DNA from: Thermoproteota archaeon
GTDB taxonomy: Archaea > Thermoproteota > Nitrososphaeria > Nitrososphaerales > Nitrosopumilaceae
DNA: 64,000 nucleotides
Reading direction: 5' to 3'
Assembly: GCA_003352285.1 (NCBI GenBank)
Contig: QQVN01000003.1
Location: 516,490 to 580,489, forward strand
The notes under the pieces are model-generated. The model was not told the origin of the DNA. It did not search any database and saw only the letters and a list, made by a program, of their open reading frames with translations. Positions 16,633 to 23,233 of the stretch are shown in pieces; within the stretch, counting starts at the first letter, position 1, and each line of letters opens with the position of its first letter. The position numbers were made by a program, and so were the translations under genes.

Positions 16633-17229
16633 ATGGGTAAAAAAGCCAGAAAAGAGCGCGAAGAGAAACGTGAAAGTTTTGCAGCTCAGCGAAGCAAGCA
16701 AAAGAGAAAGACATACCTCATGGCAGGTGGTGTTTTAGCTGTAGTTGTTGCAATCGTTGCATTTTCAGCATACAACTTTGCAACAAACTTTTCAAATGCA
16801 CCAGGTGCACCACCAGGCGCAGGAATGCTTGGAGGAGAACATGTGCACTCTTCTATACTAGTGAAAATTTTTGGCGATAAATTTGATTTCAGTCTTCCAG
16901 CATATCAGATAAAGAGTAGCTGGATTCACTTTGAGGCCCAAGATGGTACAACAATTCACAGACATGCAGAGGGAGTAACCCTAGGATATCTCTTTGATAC
17001 ACTAAGTATCGAAGTATCAGATGAGTGCTTCATATTCCCTGATGGAAGACAGTTTTGTACAAATGAGGATTACACCCTGAAATACTATGTAAATCACGAA
17101 CAAGTATCTGGCATCTATGATTATGTCTTTAATGATGAAGATAGAATTCTGATATCATATGGCAGTGAAACCCCTGAAGAGATTGAAGAGCAATTACGAG
17201 AACTAGATTCCCAACAAATACTAGCATAA
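16633..17229 (+). CDS. Membrane-anchored His-rich extracellular protein of unknown function
   Basis: A strongly basic cytoplasmic stretch (residues 1-27) precedes one hydrophobic helix (~29-48, LMAGGVLAVVVAIVAFSAY), then a Gly/Ala/Pro linker and an extracellular domain. The domain holds paired histidines: EHVHSS near 74, a lone His near 98 (SWIHFE), then HRH near 108, plus two Cys around 128 and 135. The histidines look like a metal site and the two Cys could form a disulfide. I do not recognise the family beyond a likely thaumarchaeal-specific protein. A long hairpin (17260-17326) follows its stop. Confidence 0.8.
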   Translation: MGKKARKEREEKRESFAAQRSKQKRKTYLMAGGVLAVVVAIVAFSAYNFATNFSNAPGAPPGAGMLGGEHVHSSILVKIFGDKFDFSLPAYQIKSSWIHFEAQDGTTIHRHAEGVTLGYLFDTLSIEVSDECFIFPDGRQFCTNEDYTLKYYVNHEQVSGIYDYVFNDEDRILISYGSETPEEIEEQLRELDSQQILA

Positions 17230-17259
17230 TTTTCAAGATAAACCATACAAAGCAAGTTT

Positions 17260-17326
17260 GTTTACTGGTATGCCACATGGCATTGAATTCCGGACTAGGT
17301 GTGGATGATTCGACATACCAGTAAAC
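17260..17326. other. Long inverted-repeat hairpin 1 (structured RNA or terminator candidate)
   Basis: Perfect 13-bp arms GTTTACTGGTATG (17260-17272) and CATACCAGTAAAC (17314-17326). Directly inside, CCACA (17273-17277) pairs with TGTGG (17300-17304), leaving a 9-nt bulge on the right side, so an 18-bp interrupted helix forms. It lies 30 bp past the stop at 17229 in a 254-bp convergent gap. It has no T-run, so it does not look like a standard terminator. Confidence 0.55.
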
Positions 17327-17425
17327 ATTATGCTGTTGGCATCGATACAAAATCTGATTTAGATTATTTATGGAATGCTTAACAAAGTTCATTCAATTCT
17401 AAATATTATACAACATAGTAAATTC

Positions 17426-17485
17426 AGATGAGAACAATTCGTGATAGGGTTTAGTTTCATTTGCATATTGCACTTGTTCTCATCT
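17426..17485. other. Long inverted-repeat hairpin 2 at the 3' end of the zinc-ribbon gene
   Basis: Perfect 12-bp arms AGATGAGAACAA (17426-17437) and TTGTTCTCATCT (17474-17485). A further GTG (17441-17443)/CAC (17471-17473) pair extends the helix past a 3-nt bulge. The right arm overlaps the stop codon of the leftward gene ending at 17484, so it would form the 3' end of that mRNA. The remainder of the 17230-17483 gap shows no coding potential. Confidence 0.5.
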
Positions 17486-17678
17486 AATATCTATGACTTG
17501 GCTTGTAATGTCGAGATTTCATTCGTAGAATAGAATTACAACATGGACATCTGAGATCATCAGTGACAAAATAAGCATTACAGCAAGAGCATCGCTTTTG
17601 TCCTTGTTTGTATTTATCACATAGCTTTGTTGTTGTAGCACGAAGGCTAGTGCATATGCCTTTACAATGTAAGGACAT
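17484..17678 (-). CDS. Small zinc-ribbon protein, paralogue of 14101-14313
   Basis: 64-aa protein beginning MSLHCKGICTSLRA, with C-terminal ribbon QKRCSCCNAYFVTDDLRCPCC and a basic His-rich end. The order CKGIC, KRCxCCNxYF, CPCC, LRxKxR is shared with the protein at 14101-14313. Six nucleotides upstream ends a 37-codon frame (17685-17798) on the same strand, suggesting a two-gene unit. Function unknown. Confidence 0.72.
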   Translation of the reverse strand: MSLHCKGICTSLRATTTKLCDKYKQGQKRCSCCNAYFVTDDLRCPCCNSILRMKSRHYKPSHRY

Positions 17679-17684
17679 GGTTTT

Positions 17685-17798
17685 TTAAGAAAAGTTTCGC
17701 CTCCCAGGTCTACATTTCTCAAGGCGGTATCTTGGGTGCTCTTTTAAAATTGCCTCATAGTCTTCATCATCATCTATGATTTTCTTTTTTTCTCGCAC
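17685..17798 (-). CDS. Possible 37-residue microprotein upstream of the zinc-ribbon gene
   Basis: A GTG-initiated frame encodes MREKKKIIDDDEDYEAIL, then KEHPRYRLEKCRPGRRNFS. It has a charged N-terminal half and basic C-terminal half with a single Cys. A TATA-like A/T stretch (~17816-17827) lies ~25 bp upstream of the GTG and the stop is 6 bp before the next start, supporting a leaderless two-gene transcript. No family is recognised; it could still be chance. Confidence 0.45.
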   Translation of the reverse strand: MREKKKIIDDDEDYEAILKEHPRYRLEKCRPGRRNFS

Positions 17799-17833
17799 AA
17801 TAACAAAATGTTTTGATTTTTAATAAAACTCGA

Positions 17834-17846
17834 TTAACTATGTTAA
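17834..17846. promoter_or_regulatory. 13-bp palindrome upstream of the cupredoxin-like gene
   Basis: TTAACTATGTTAA, with 6-bp arms except for one central-proximal mismatch, lies 7 bp before a TATA box (CTATATATT, 17854-17862). An almost identical element, TTAACAATGTTAA, sits at 19136-19148 in the promoter of the wHTH gene at 18760-19095. This suggests that wHTH protein controls both. Confidence 0.55.
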
Positions 17847-17874
17847 GCATTGGCTATATATTCACAGGATAATC

Positions 17875-18372
17875 ATGTTCGTGAATAAGCAGAAAGGAAA
17901 AACCACAATCAGAGAAAAGACCAGTATGATCAAGTGGGTAGCAATCATAGGTGTGGTAATAGGCCTAGTAGGATACTATTTCCTGCTAACAATGGTTCCA
18001 GTAAACGTTGGGTATCCAGTTTTTGGTGCACCATCAAACATATTCATTAAAACGATTAAGAATCCAGATGGAAGCTTTGCGTTTGCAACTCAATCAACCA
18101 AAGGAAGTAAAACAACCAGCGGAGGACATCTTAATCCAACGTATCATGTTGGAGAAGGGAATTTAGTAACTATTCATCTGATAAATGAAATAAAGAATGA
18201 AAGAAATGTAGGCAACAAAATCAATCTAAATATTGACGAGTTTAATGTTCATACTGGAGATATGGGCTATTTCCAAACAACATCCATTACTTTCCTAGCA
18301 AACAAAAAGGGAAATTTTGAATATTATGATTCATACAATCCTGCAATGAGGGGAATCATTAATGTACAGTAA
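17875..18372 (+). CDS. Membrane-anchored cupredoxin-like protein with degenerate copper site
   Basis: A hydrophobic helix (residues ~20-41, KWVAIIGVVIGLVGYYFLLT) anchors an extracellular domain with beta-rich, cupredoxin-like character: YHVGEGNLVTIHLIN (~90-104), then NVHTGDMG (~124) and the terminal strand FEYYDSYNPAMRGIINV. The C-terminal strand aligns with the plastocyanin Y-C-x2-H-x2-M-x-G loop but has Asp for the Cys and Asn for the His; the upstream His and the Met remain. It is therefore unlikely to be a normal blue copper protein. GTG at 17881 is an alternative start better placed relative to the TATA box at 17854-17862. Confidence 0.7.
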   Translation: MFVNKQKGKTTIREKTSMIKWVAIIGVVIGLVGYYFLLTMVPVNVGYPVFGAPSNIFIKTIKNPDGSFAFATQSTKGSKTTSGGHLNPTYHVGEGNLVTIHLINEIKNERNVGNKINLNIDEFNVHTGDMGYFQTTSITFLANKKGNFEYYDSYNPAMRGIINVQ

Positions 18373-18378
18373 TTCCAA

Positions 18379-18777
18379 ATGGAGACACATACGATGAAAA
18401 ACGATGAAGATTCTGTACGAGTCGGAATAATCAACTCGATGGATTCTTTTATTGACAATATTCAAAATATTAGAAAAGTTCTACTCGGAGTATCATTATC
18501 AGGACTATTCTTGGCGCCATTTGCAGCGGGATTGTCAATTTACCTTCTATTTCATCCAAAGTTCTTTGTCATACTTGAAGAACATGATGATTTTGGAACC
18601 GCTTTAACAGTATTATTTGCAGGAATATTTGTTATCTCTGGAATATGGATGTATTTTGGTCTACGTGAATATCGACAATTAAAAAACTGGAATAATAGAT
18701 ACACCAATTATTTGAAAAAGAGAGAAGAGATCAATGACGAAATTGCATCACAATATAATTTAGAAGAAGAAAAGTAA
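18379..18777 (+). CDS. Two-helix membrane protein of unknown function
   Basis: Two hydrophobic segments (residues ~35-58, LLGVSLSGLFLAPFAAGLSI; and ~75-96, LTVLFAGIFVISGIWMYFG) separate charged N- and C-terminal cytoplasmic parts, the latter a probable short coiled coil ending in acidic residues. It starts 6 bp after the cupredoxin-like gene and is surely co-transcribed. ATG at 18394 is an alternative start. Family not recognised. Its 3' end overlaps the convergent wHTH gene by 18 bp. Confidence 0.72.
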   Translation: METHTMKNDEDSVRVGIINSMDSFIDNIQNIRKVLLGVSLSGLFLAPFAAGLSIYLLFHPKFFVILEEHDDFGTALTVLFAGIFVISGIWMYFGLREYRQLKNWNNRYTNYLKKREEINDEIASQYNLEEEK

Positions 18778-19095
18778 TCCAAGTTTTTTCTCAGAGTTAC
18801 TATCATTTGAAACTCTAGGGAATAATTCCTCAAAAGGATCCAAGATGTTTCTACAAAATTCCAATCCTTTGTGTGTTACTTTGAAATATGTAATATTTCG
18901 TTTTCCTTGTGGTTTTTGATATTTTTCCAGTAATTGTTTATCCTCTAATTCATCAAGTATGTGTTTATGCTTTGTGAGATTTAGCCCACAATAACTAAAA
19001 AGCGAAGTCTGATTTATCTCGCCGTGTTCTGTTAAAGTGAATATAATATCCTTAATGATGTAGACTTTATCCCGATATTTTTTGGATACTGACAT
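18760..19095 (-). CDS. Winged-helix transcriptional regulator
   Basis: 111-aa wHTH protein: helices IIKDIIFTLTEHGEINQTSL and GLNLTKHKHILDELEDKQLL, then the wing (RNITYFKVTHKGLEFCRNIL). This resembles the archaeal winged-helix family often called DUF4364/PadR-like or ArnR-like in crenarchaea and thaumarchaea. It is divergent from the DUF1059 gene at 19184; the intergenic DNA holds a 13-bp palindrome shared with the promoter at 17834, suggesting autoregulation and control of the neighbouring membrane genes. Confidence 0.78.
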   Translation of the reverse strand: MSVSKKYRDKVYIIKDIIFTLTEHGEINQTSLFSYCGLNLTKHKHILDELEDKQLLEKYQKPQGKRNITYFKVTHKGLEFCRNILDPFEELFPRVSNDSNSEKKLGLLFFF

Positions 19096-19110
19096 ACAGA
19101 AAAAACCTAG

Positions 19111-19165
19111 GAGTTATAATTAAGGGTAGGCTCCATTAACAATGTTAAGTAATTCATTATAACTC
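19111..19165. promoter_or_regulatory. Symmetric divergent promoter with embedded palindrome
   Basis: Perfect 10-bp inverted repeats GAGTTATAAT (19111-19120) and ATTATAACTC (19156-19165) each contain a TATA element facing outward, ~22-25 bp from the starts at 19095 (left) and 19184 (right). Between them lies the perfect palindrome TTAACAATGTTAA (19136-19148). One bound dimer could control both directions. Confidence 0.6.
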
Positions 19166-19183
19166 AGAAATCATTGTTTTTTG

Positions 19184-19351
19184 ATGGCAATTAAATTCGT
19201 GTGTAATGACTATGGATTTGACTGTAATTTTTCCTGTCAAGGAGACAATTCATCAGAATTGATAGATGAATTTGCAAGGCATACTGCTGAGGAACATGGT
19301 ATAGAGTATTCAAAAGAGGCACTCATGCAGTTTATCATCAGGAAAACGTGA
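19184..19351 (+). CDS. DUF1059-family small protein
   Basis: 55-aa protein starting MAIKFVCNDYGFDCNFSCQG and ending with the helical half SSELIDEFARHTAEEHG plus a short tail. The Cys arrangement C-x6-C-x3-C and the downstream HxxxxHG match the small DUF1059 family common in archaea; metal binding is likely but unproven. ATG at 19184 is ~25 bp after a TATA box. Its stop overlaps the GTG of the following HTH gene (GTGA). Confidence 0.8.
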   Translation: MAIKFVCNDYGFDCNFSCQGDNSSELIDEFARHTAEEHGIEYSKEALMQFIIRKT

Positions 19352-19596
19352 CTAGATTGAAGAAAATCACATCATCAGATATTCAAAATGAAAAAATAAC
19401 TATGAGAATTTTATCAAGTCTAACACATCCTAAAACGGTAAAAAACATTAGCGAAGAATGCCAAATTCCTATAGCATCTGCATATAGGAGAGTCAAATTA
19501 TTACATAAAATTGGGTTGCTAAGTAAATCAGGGAATATTTCTGATGGAATCAGAACAAGGTTATACAGTGGCCACAATGTTCAAGAAAAAGAGTAG
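19348..19596 (+). CDS. Small HTH transcriptional regulator
   Basis: 82-aa protein with an ArsR/TrmB-like HTH: TMRILSSLTHPKTVKNISEE, then the recognition helix IPIASAYRRVKLLHKIGLLS, and a short wing ending RTRLYSG. GTG start overlaps the DUF1059 stop by 4 bp, and the next microprotein gene starts inside its 3' end at 19577. The cluster is therefore a tightly coupled three-gene unit. Confidence 0.75.
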   Translation: MTRLKKITSSDIQNEKITMRILSSLTHPKTVKNISEECQIPIASAYRRVKLLHKIGLLSKSGNISDGIRTRLYSGHNVQEKE

Positions 19597-19717
19597 CATC
19601 ACAACATTTGTCGTATGTCCAAATTGCAAGATGGGCTATCAAGTAAATATCGATATGAAGACAGACCGTCCCCAAAAAGGATTAACTTGTAAAAGATGCA
19701 TGAAGAAAATCACATAA
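19577..19717 (+). CDS. Zinc-ribbon microprotein
   Basis: 46-aa protein MFKKKSSITTFVVCPNCKMG ... followed by LTCKRCMKKIT. The CPNC and CKRC pairs, 22 residues apart, form a simple zinc ribbon. ATG at 19577 overlaps the preceding HTH gene by 20 bp in another frame. Related short zinc ribbons are common in thaumarchaea; function unknown. Confidence 0.68.
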   Translation: MFKKKSSITTFVVCPNCKMGYQVNIDMKTDRPQKGLTCKRCMKKIT

Positions 19718-19783
19718 TTCGTTGTGTGAATCTCTAAAGAAACTCTAAATTATGCCAAAACAGAATAGTCGTGATAAGTAATA

Positions 19784-21457
19784 ATGGAAATTTCTAGTAG
19801 AAATGTAGTAGAAGGAACTTCACGAGCACCTCACAGAGCAATGTACAAGGCAATGGGGTTATCAGATGAAGATCTTGGCAAACCATTTGTTGGAGTTTGC
19901 CATACAGGAAATGAAGCTACACCATGTAACATTCATCTTCCACAGCTAGCATTTAGCGCAAAGGATGGAGTTGCAGCTGGCGGTGCAACACCAAGAATGT
20001 TCTCAACCATTGCAGTTAGCGATGGCATTGCAATGGGACATGAGGGAATGAAATCATCTTTGATATCAAGAGAAGTGATTGCAGATTCAATTGAGCTAAT
20101 GGTTAGAGCACATCAGTATGATGCGCTAGTTGGAATTGCAGGTTGTGATAAAAGTTTACCAGGAACAATGATGGCAATGGCTAGACTAAACATTCCATCT
20201 GTGTTTGTGTATGGTGGAACAATAATGCCAGGAATGCTAGATGGAAAGGAGCTTACAATAGTTGATGTATACGAAGCAGTAGGAGCTTATGACACAGGAC
20301 AGTTATCCCTTGAAGCACTAAAGAATATTGAAAACACTGCATGCCCAACTGCAGGCTCTTGCGGTGGAATGTTTACTGCAAATACCATGGCATCAATCTC
20401 AGAAGCAATTGGATTGGCTTTGCCAGGAAGTGCTAGTCCTCCTGCAGAAGATGATAGACGCAAAAAGATGGTGTATGATACAGGTCTTGCATGCGCAAAA
20501 CTATTAGAAAATAACATTCGACCAAAGGAAATTCTAACATTTGAGGCATTTGAGAATTCAATTACTATGCTAAATGCAGTAGGTGGCTCTACTAATGCCA
20601 TTTTACATCTCTTGGCATTAGCAAATGAGGCAGGAATCAAATTAACATATGATGACTTTGAGAGAATAAGAAAAAAGACACCGCACTTGGCAGACATGAA
20701 ACCAGGTGGAAATTACGTAATGAATTCACTAGATAAAATTGGTGGAATTCCATTTGTGTTAAAGAAATTACACGATAAAGGATTGATTCATGGTAACTGC
20801 ATGACAGCTACTGCAAAGACAATGGCAGAAAATCTATCTGCAATGAAATTCCCAGAGACAGAACAAAAGATTGTAAAATCAGTTGATGCACCATTGCATT
20901 CAGTTGGAACAGCTGTAATTCTAAAAGGCTCACTTGCACCAGAAGGAGCAGTGATAAAGACAGCTGGTGTCGAGATGACAAAGTTTACTGGAAAGGCCCG
21001 AGTCTTTGATAGAGAAGAGTATGCATTTGATGCAGTATCAAAGGGTGAGATTGATGAAGGTCATGTTGTTGTGATTCGATATGAAGGACCAAAGGGAGGT
21101 CCCGGAATGCGAGAGATGCTAGCTACTACTGCAGCACTAGTAGGTCAAGGACTAGGAAAAAAAGTTGCAATGGTTACTGATGGAAGATTTTCAGGTGGAA
21201 CAAGAGGATTCATGGTTGGCCATGTTGCACCAGAGGCATTTGTTGGCGGACCAATAGCATTGGTAAAAGACGATGATGAAATAACAATAGACACTGAAAC
21301 TAACATCATTGATCTTCATGTATCACAGGAAGAATTAGAATCAAGAAGAAAGGCATGGAAGCGACCCAATCCAAACTATACACATGGTGCTTTAGCAAAA
21401 TATGCATCACTTGTAGGCTCTGCAGCACAAGGAGCAATCACATCTCCAGCTAGCTAG
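19784..21457 (+). CDS. ilvD: Dihydroxy-acid dehydratase
   Basis: Fe-S enzyme that dehydrates 2,3-dihydroxy-isovalerate and -methylvalerate in valine/isoleucine synthesis. Three conserved Fe-S cysteines are seen: [16 protein letters not shown] (~36-51), [14 protein letters not shown] (~118-131) and [15 protein letters not shown] (~188-202). The C-terminal substrate loop [21 protein letters not shown] is intact. Length 557 aa is normal. It is a single gene with no other ilv genes nearby. Confidence 0.97.
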   Translation: MEISSRNVVEGTSRAPHRAMYKAMGLSDEDLGKPFVGVCHTGNEATPCNIHLPQLAFSAKDGVAAGGATPRMFSTIAVSDGIAMGHEGMKSSLISREVIADSIELMVRAHQYDALVGIAGCDKSLPGTMMAMARLNIPSVFVYGGTIMPGMLDGKELTIVDVYEAVGAYDTGQLSLEALKNIENTACPTAGSCGGMFTANTMASISEAIGLALPGSASPPAEDDRRKKMVYDTGLACAKLLENNIRPKEILTFEAFENSITMLNAVGGSTNAILHLLALANEAGIKLTYDDFERIRKKTPHLADMKPGGNYVMNSLDKIGGIPFVLKKLHDKGLIHGNCMTATAKTMAENLSAMKFPETEQKIVKSVDAPLHSVGTAVILKGSLAPEGAVIKTAGVEMTKFTGKARVFDREEYAFDAVSKGEIDEGHVVVIRYEGPKGGPGMREMLATTAALVGQGLGKKVAMVTDGRFSGGTRGFMVGHVAPEAFVGGPIALVKDDDEITIDTETNIIDLHVSQEELESRRKAWKRPNPNYTHGALAKYASLVGSAAQGAITSPAS

Positions 21458-21459
21458 AA

Positions 21460-21666
21460 TTATTTTAGATGATAGTGAGAACCACAGAAGAATAATGAAC
21501 CCATTGGGGTATGCTTTGCAGTAAGGGACAATCCATCTTCTAGTCCTTTGCCACAGATGTAACAACTAAGACTAGTTGCAGATGATTTTACCAGGGGTTT
21601 TTGAAATGGCAGTAAATCCTGAATCAGAATGCGATTGTTTCTTGGTCTCTCTAGGATTTGGCTCAT
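21460..21666 (-). CDS. Small Cys/His protein, probable zinc binder
   Basis: 68-aa protein whose C-terminal half reads LSCYICGKGLEDGLSLTAKH and then FFCGSHYHLK, giving a plausible C-x2-C...C-x2-H zinc site. ATG at 21666 lies ~26 bp from a minus-strand TATA box (forward GATATAAAG, 21688-21696), supporting a leaderless transcript. It ends 2 bp after the convergent ilvD stop. An overlapping plus-strand frame (21576-21806) shows no such motif and was rejected. Confidence 0.68.
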   Translation of the reverse strand: MSQILERPRNNRILIQDLLPFQKPLVKSSATSLSCYICGKGLEDGLSLTAKHTPMGSLFFCGSHYHLK

Positions 21667-21716
21667 GGTTATACTACGAAGCGATCAGATATAAAGGTAC
21701 CGTACCATACCGTAAA

Positions 21717-21776
21717 AAGAGGGCCGAGGGTCCCAAAGAATGGAGGGGCATTTGGGCATTGGGAAACTCCTCGACT
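21717..21776. ncRNA. GC-rich structured element between a microprotein gene and trpE
   Basis: This stretch is conspicuously GC-rich in an AT-rich genome and folds neatly: CGAGG (21725-21729) pairs with CCTCG (21769-21773) and, inside, TCCCAA (21731-21736) with TTGGGA (21759-21764). A TATA-like GATATAAAG at 21688-21696 would place a rightward start near 21717-21722, at the edge of the GC-rich block. On the other strand the hairpin would be followed by a T-run (CTCTTTTTAC). No long coding frame fits. Either strand could be the RNA. Confidence 0.45.
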
Positions 21777-21812
21777 TTAATGAATATACGAAAAATTTTG
21801 CCTTAACTTTGT

Positions 21813-21857
21813 GTGTGTTATACCTGAACACACTATTGTGTTTCAAAATTTTAAATA
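21813..21857 (+). promoter_or_regulatory. trp operon promoter with palindromic operator
   Basis: Perfect 7-bp arms GTGTGTT (21813-21819) and AACACAC (21827-21833) around ATACCTG form a 21-bp operator-like element. A TATA box (TTTTAAATA, 21849-21857) follows 15 bp downstream, and the trpE GTG at 21884 lies ~30 bp beyond the TATA centre. A TrpY-like or other regulator binding here is a reasonable inference. Confidence 0.55.
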
Positions 21858-21883
21858 GGCTTCAAATCTGATTTTATTCATGG

Positions 21884-23233
21884 GTGAACACCTTTGGAAA
21901 AGCAAAACCAACAGTAATACCCCTAGAGTTATCTGAAAACCAATTCGAACTTTACAAAAAGATTTCAAAAAATTATTCACATACGTTTCTCTTTGAATCA
22001 CTTACAGGTCCTGAGGAGCTAGCAGAGACATCAATTATCGGATTTGAGCCAGAGTTTGTAATCAAGGGGTACAAAAACAAGATTGAAGTCTATCAGGATA
22101 ACAAGTTAACAAAGACTATTCAAACAGATGATCCTTTCAAAGAGATTAAAAAATTAATCAAGAAAACTGATGACAAATCATACAGATACTTTGGTGGGGC
22201 AGTAGGATTTGTAAACTATGATGCAATCAGACTGGTAGAAAACATTCCAATCAAAAACAAATCAGATGAGGTCCTAATGGAATTTGGAATATACCATGAT
22301 GGAATATTTTTTGATAACAAGAAAAACAAGCCATACTACTTTTATTATGATACCAACAGATATCCAGAATTAATTAAATCACAAGTGCAGGATTCCTTTG
22401 AGATATCAGAGTTTACACCAAACATCTCAAAGGACACATTTGAGTCAATGGTGGACAAGGCAAAAAGATACGTCCATGATGGAGATATATTCCAAGTTGT
22501 ACTATCACGAAGATTTGATTTTACTGCAAAGGGAAACTTTCTAAAGGTGTATGATGTGTTGCGAAAGATAAACCCATCACCATACATGTATCATATGAAG
22601 ATGAATGAAAAAATAATAATTGGTGCAAGCCCTGAGATGTTAATTCGTGTTACAGATGATATTGTAGAGACCTTTCCAATTGCAGGAACAAGAAAGATTA
22701 CAGATGATGAAGAAAAAAACAAGAGTCTCGAAGTAGAACTACTCAATGATGAAAAGGAGTTAGCAGAACACACAATGCTAGTAGATTTAGGAAGAAATGA
22801 TATCGGCAGAGTGTGTAAATTTGGCTCTGTAATAGTCAAGGAACTAATGAAGATCAAAAGATTTAGTCACGTTCAGCATATTGTATCACACGTGGTAGGA
22901 ACACTGAATCAAAAATTTGACATGTTTGATGCATTCAAGGCAGTATTTCCTGCTGGAACGGTTTCAGGGGCACCAAAGGTTAGGGCAATGGAAATCATCG
23001 AGGAATTAGAACCACAGTCAAGAGGCCCATATGCAGGAGCAGTCGGATACTTTTCATGCAATGGATGCTGTGATTTTGCAATAGCAATTAGAAGCATCTT
23101 CTTTGATGGAAAGAATGGATTTGTACAGTCAGGGGCTGGAATTGTATCTGATTCTATTCCTGAAAACGAATTCAAGGAGACAGAACACAAGGCAAATGCA
23201 ATGCTTACGGCACTAAAGGAGGCAACAAAATGA
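21884..23233 (+). CDS. trpE: Anthranilate synthase component I
   Basis: First enzyme of tryptophan synthesis, converting chorismate and ammonia/glutamine to anthranilate. The chorismate-binding domain fills the C-terminal half with MDKAKRYVHDGDIFQVVLSR-like and FPAGTVSGAPKVRAMEIIEE (~350) signatures and IRSIFFDGKNGFVQSGAGIV near 405. GTG at 21884 is used; an ATG 4 bp upstream is out of frame. Its stop overlaps trpG by 4 bp. Confidence 0.96.
   Translation: MNTFGKAKPTVIPLELSENQFELYKKISKNYSHTFLFESLTGPEELAETSIIGFEPEFVIKGYKNKIEVYQDNKLTKTIQTDDPFKEIKKLIKKTDDKSYRYFGGAVGFVNYDAIRLVENIPIKNKSDEVLMEFGIYHDGIFFDNKKNKPYYFYYDTNRYPELIKSQVQDSFEISEFTPNISKDTFESMVDKAKRYVHDGDIFQVVLSRRFDFTAKGNFLKVYDVLRKINPSPYMYHMKMNEKIIIGASPEMLIRVTDDIVETFPIAGTRKITDDEEKNKSLEVELLNDEKELAEHTMLVDLGRNDIGRVCKFGSVIVKELMKIKRFSHVQHIVSHVVGTLNQKFDMFDAFKAVFPAGTVSGAPKVRAMEIIEELEPQSRGPYAGAVGYFSCNGCCDFAIAIRSIFFDGKNGFVQSGAGIVSDSIPENEFKETEHKANAMLTALKEATK

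Noticed and set aside
17260-17326. tRNA gene
   Set aside because: The stem is 13 bp instead of a 7-bp acceptor, and no T-arm or anticodon arm consensus is seen.
17129-17392. Minus-strand open frame over the end of the His-rich protein and hairpin 1
   Set aside because: It runs through the coding end of a well-supported gene and a palindromic stem; composition does not look like a protein of this genome.
21576-21806. Plus-strand open frame of 76 codons across the ilvD-trpE gap
   Set aside because: It overlaps the Cys/His microprotein on the other strand and the GC-rich hairpin, has no recognisable motif, and the opposite strand has a well-placed TATA box.
21880-21936. Out-of-frame 18-codon ORF with one Trp (MGEHLWKSKTNSNTPRVI) overlapping the trpE start
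   Set aside because: A single Trp codon and no terminator hairpin do not support an attenuator; it probably arises by chance around the GTG start.
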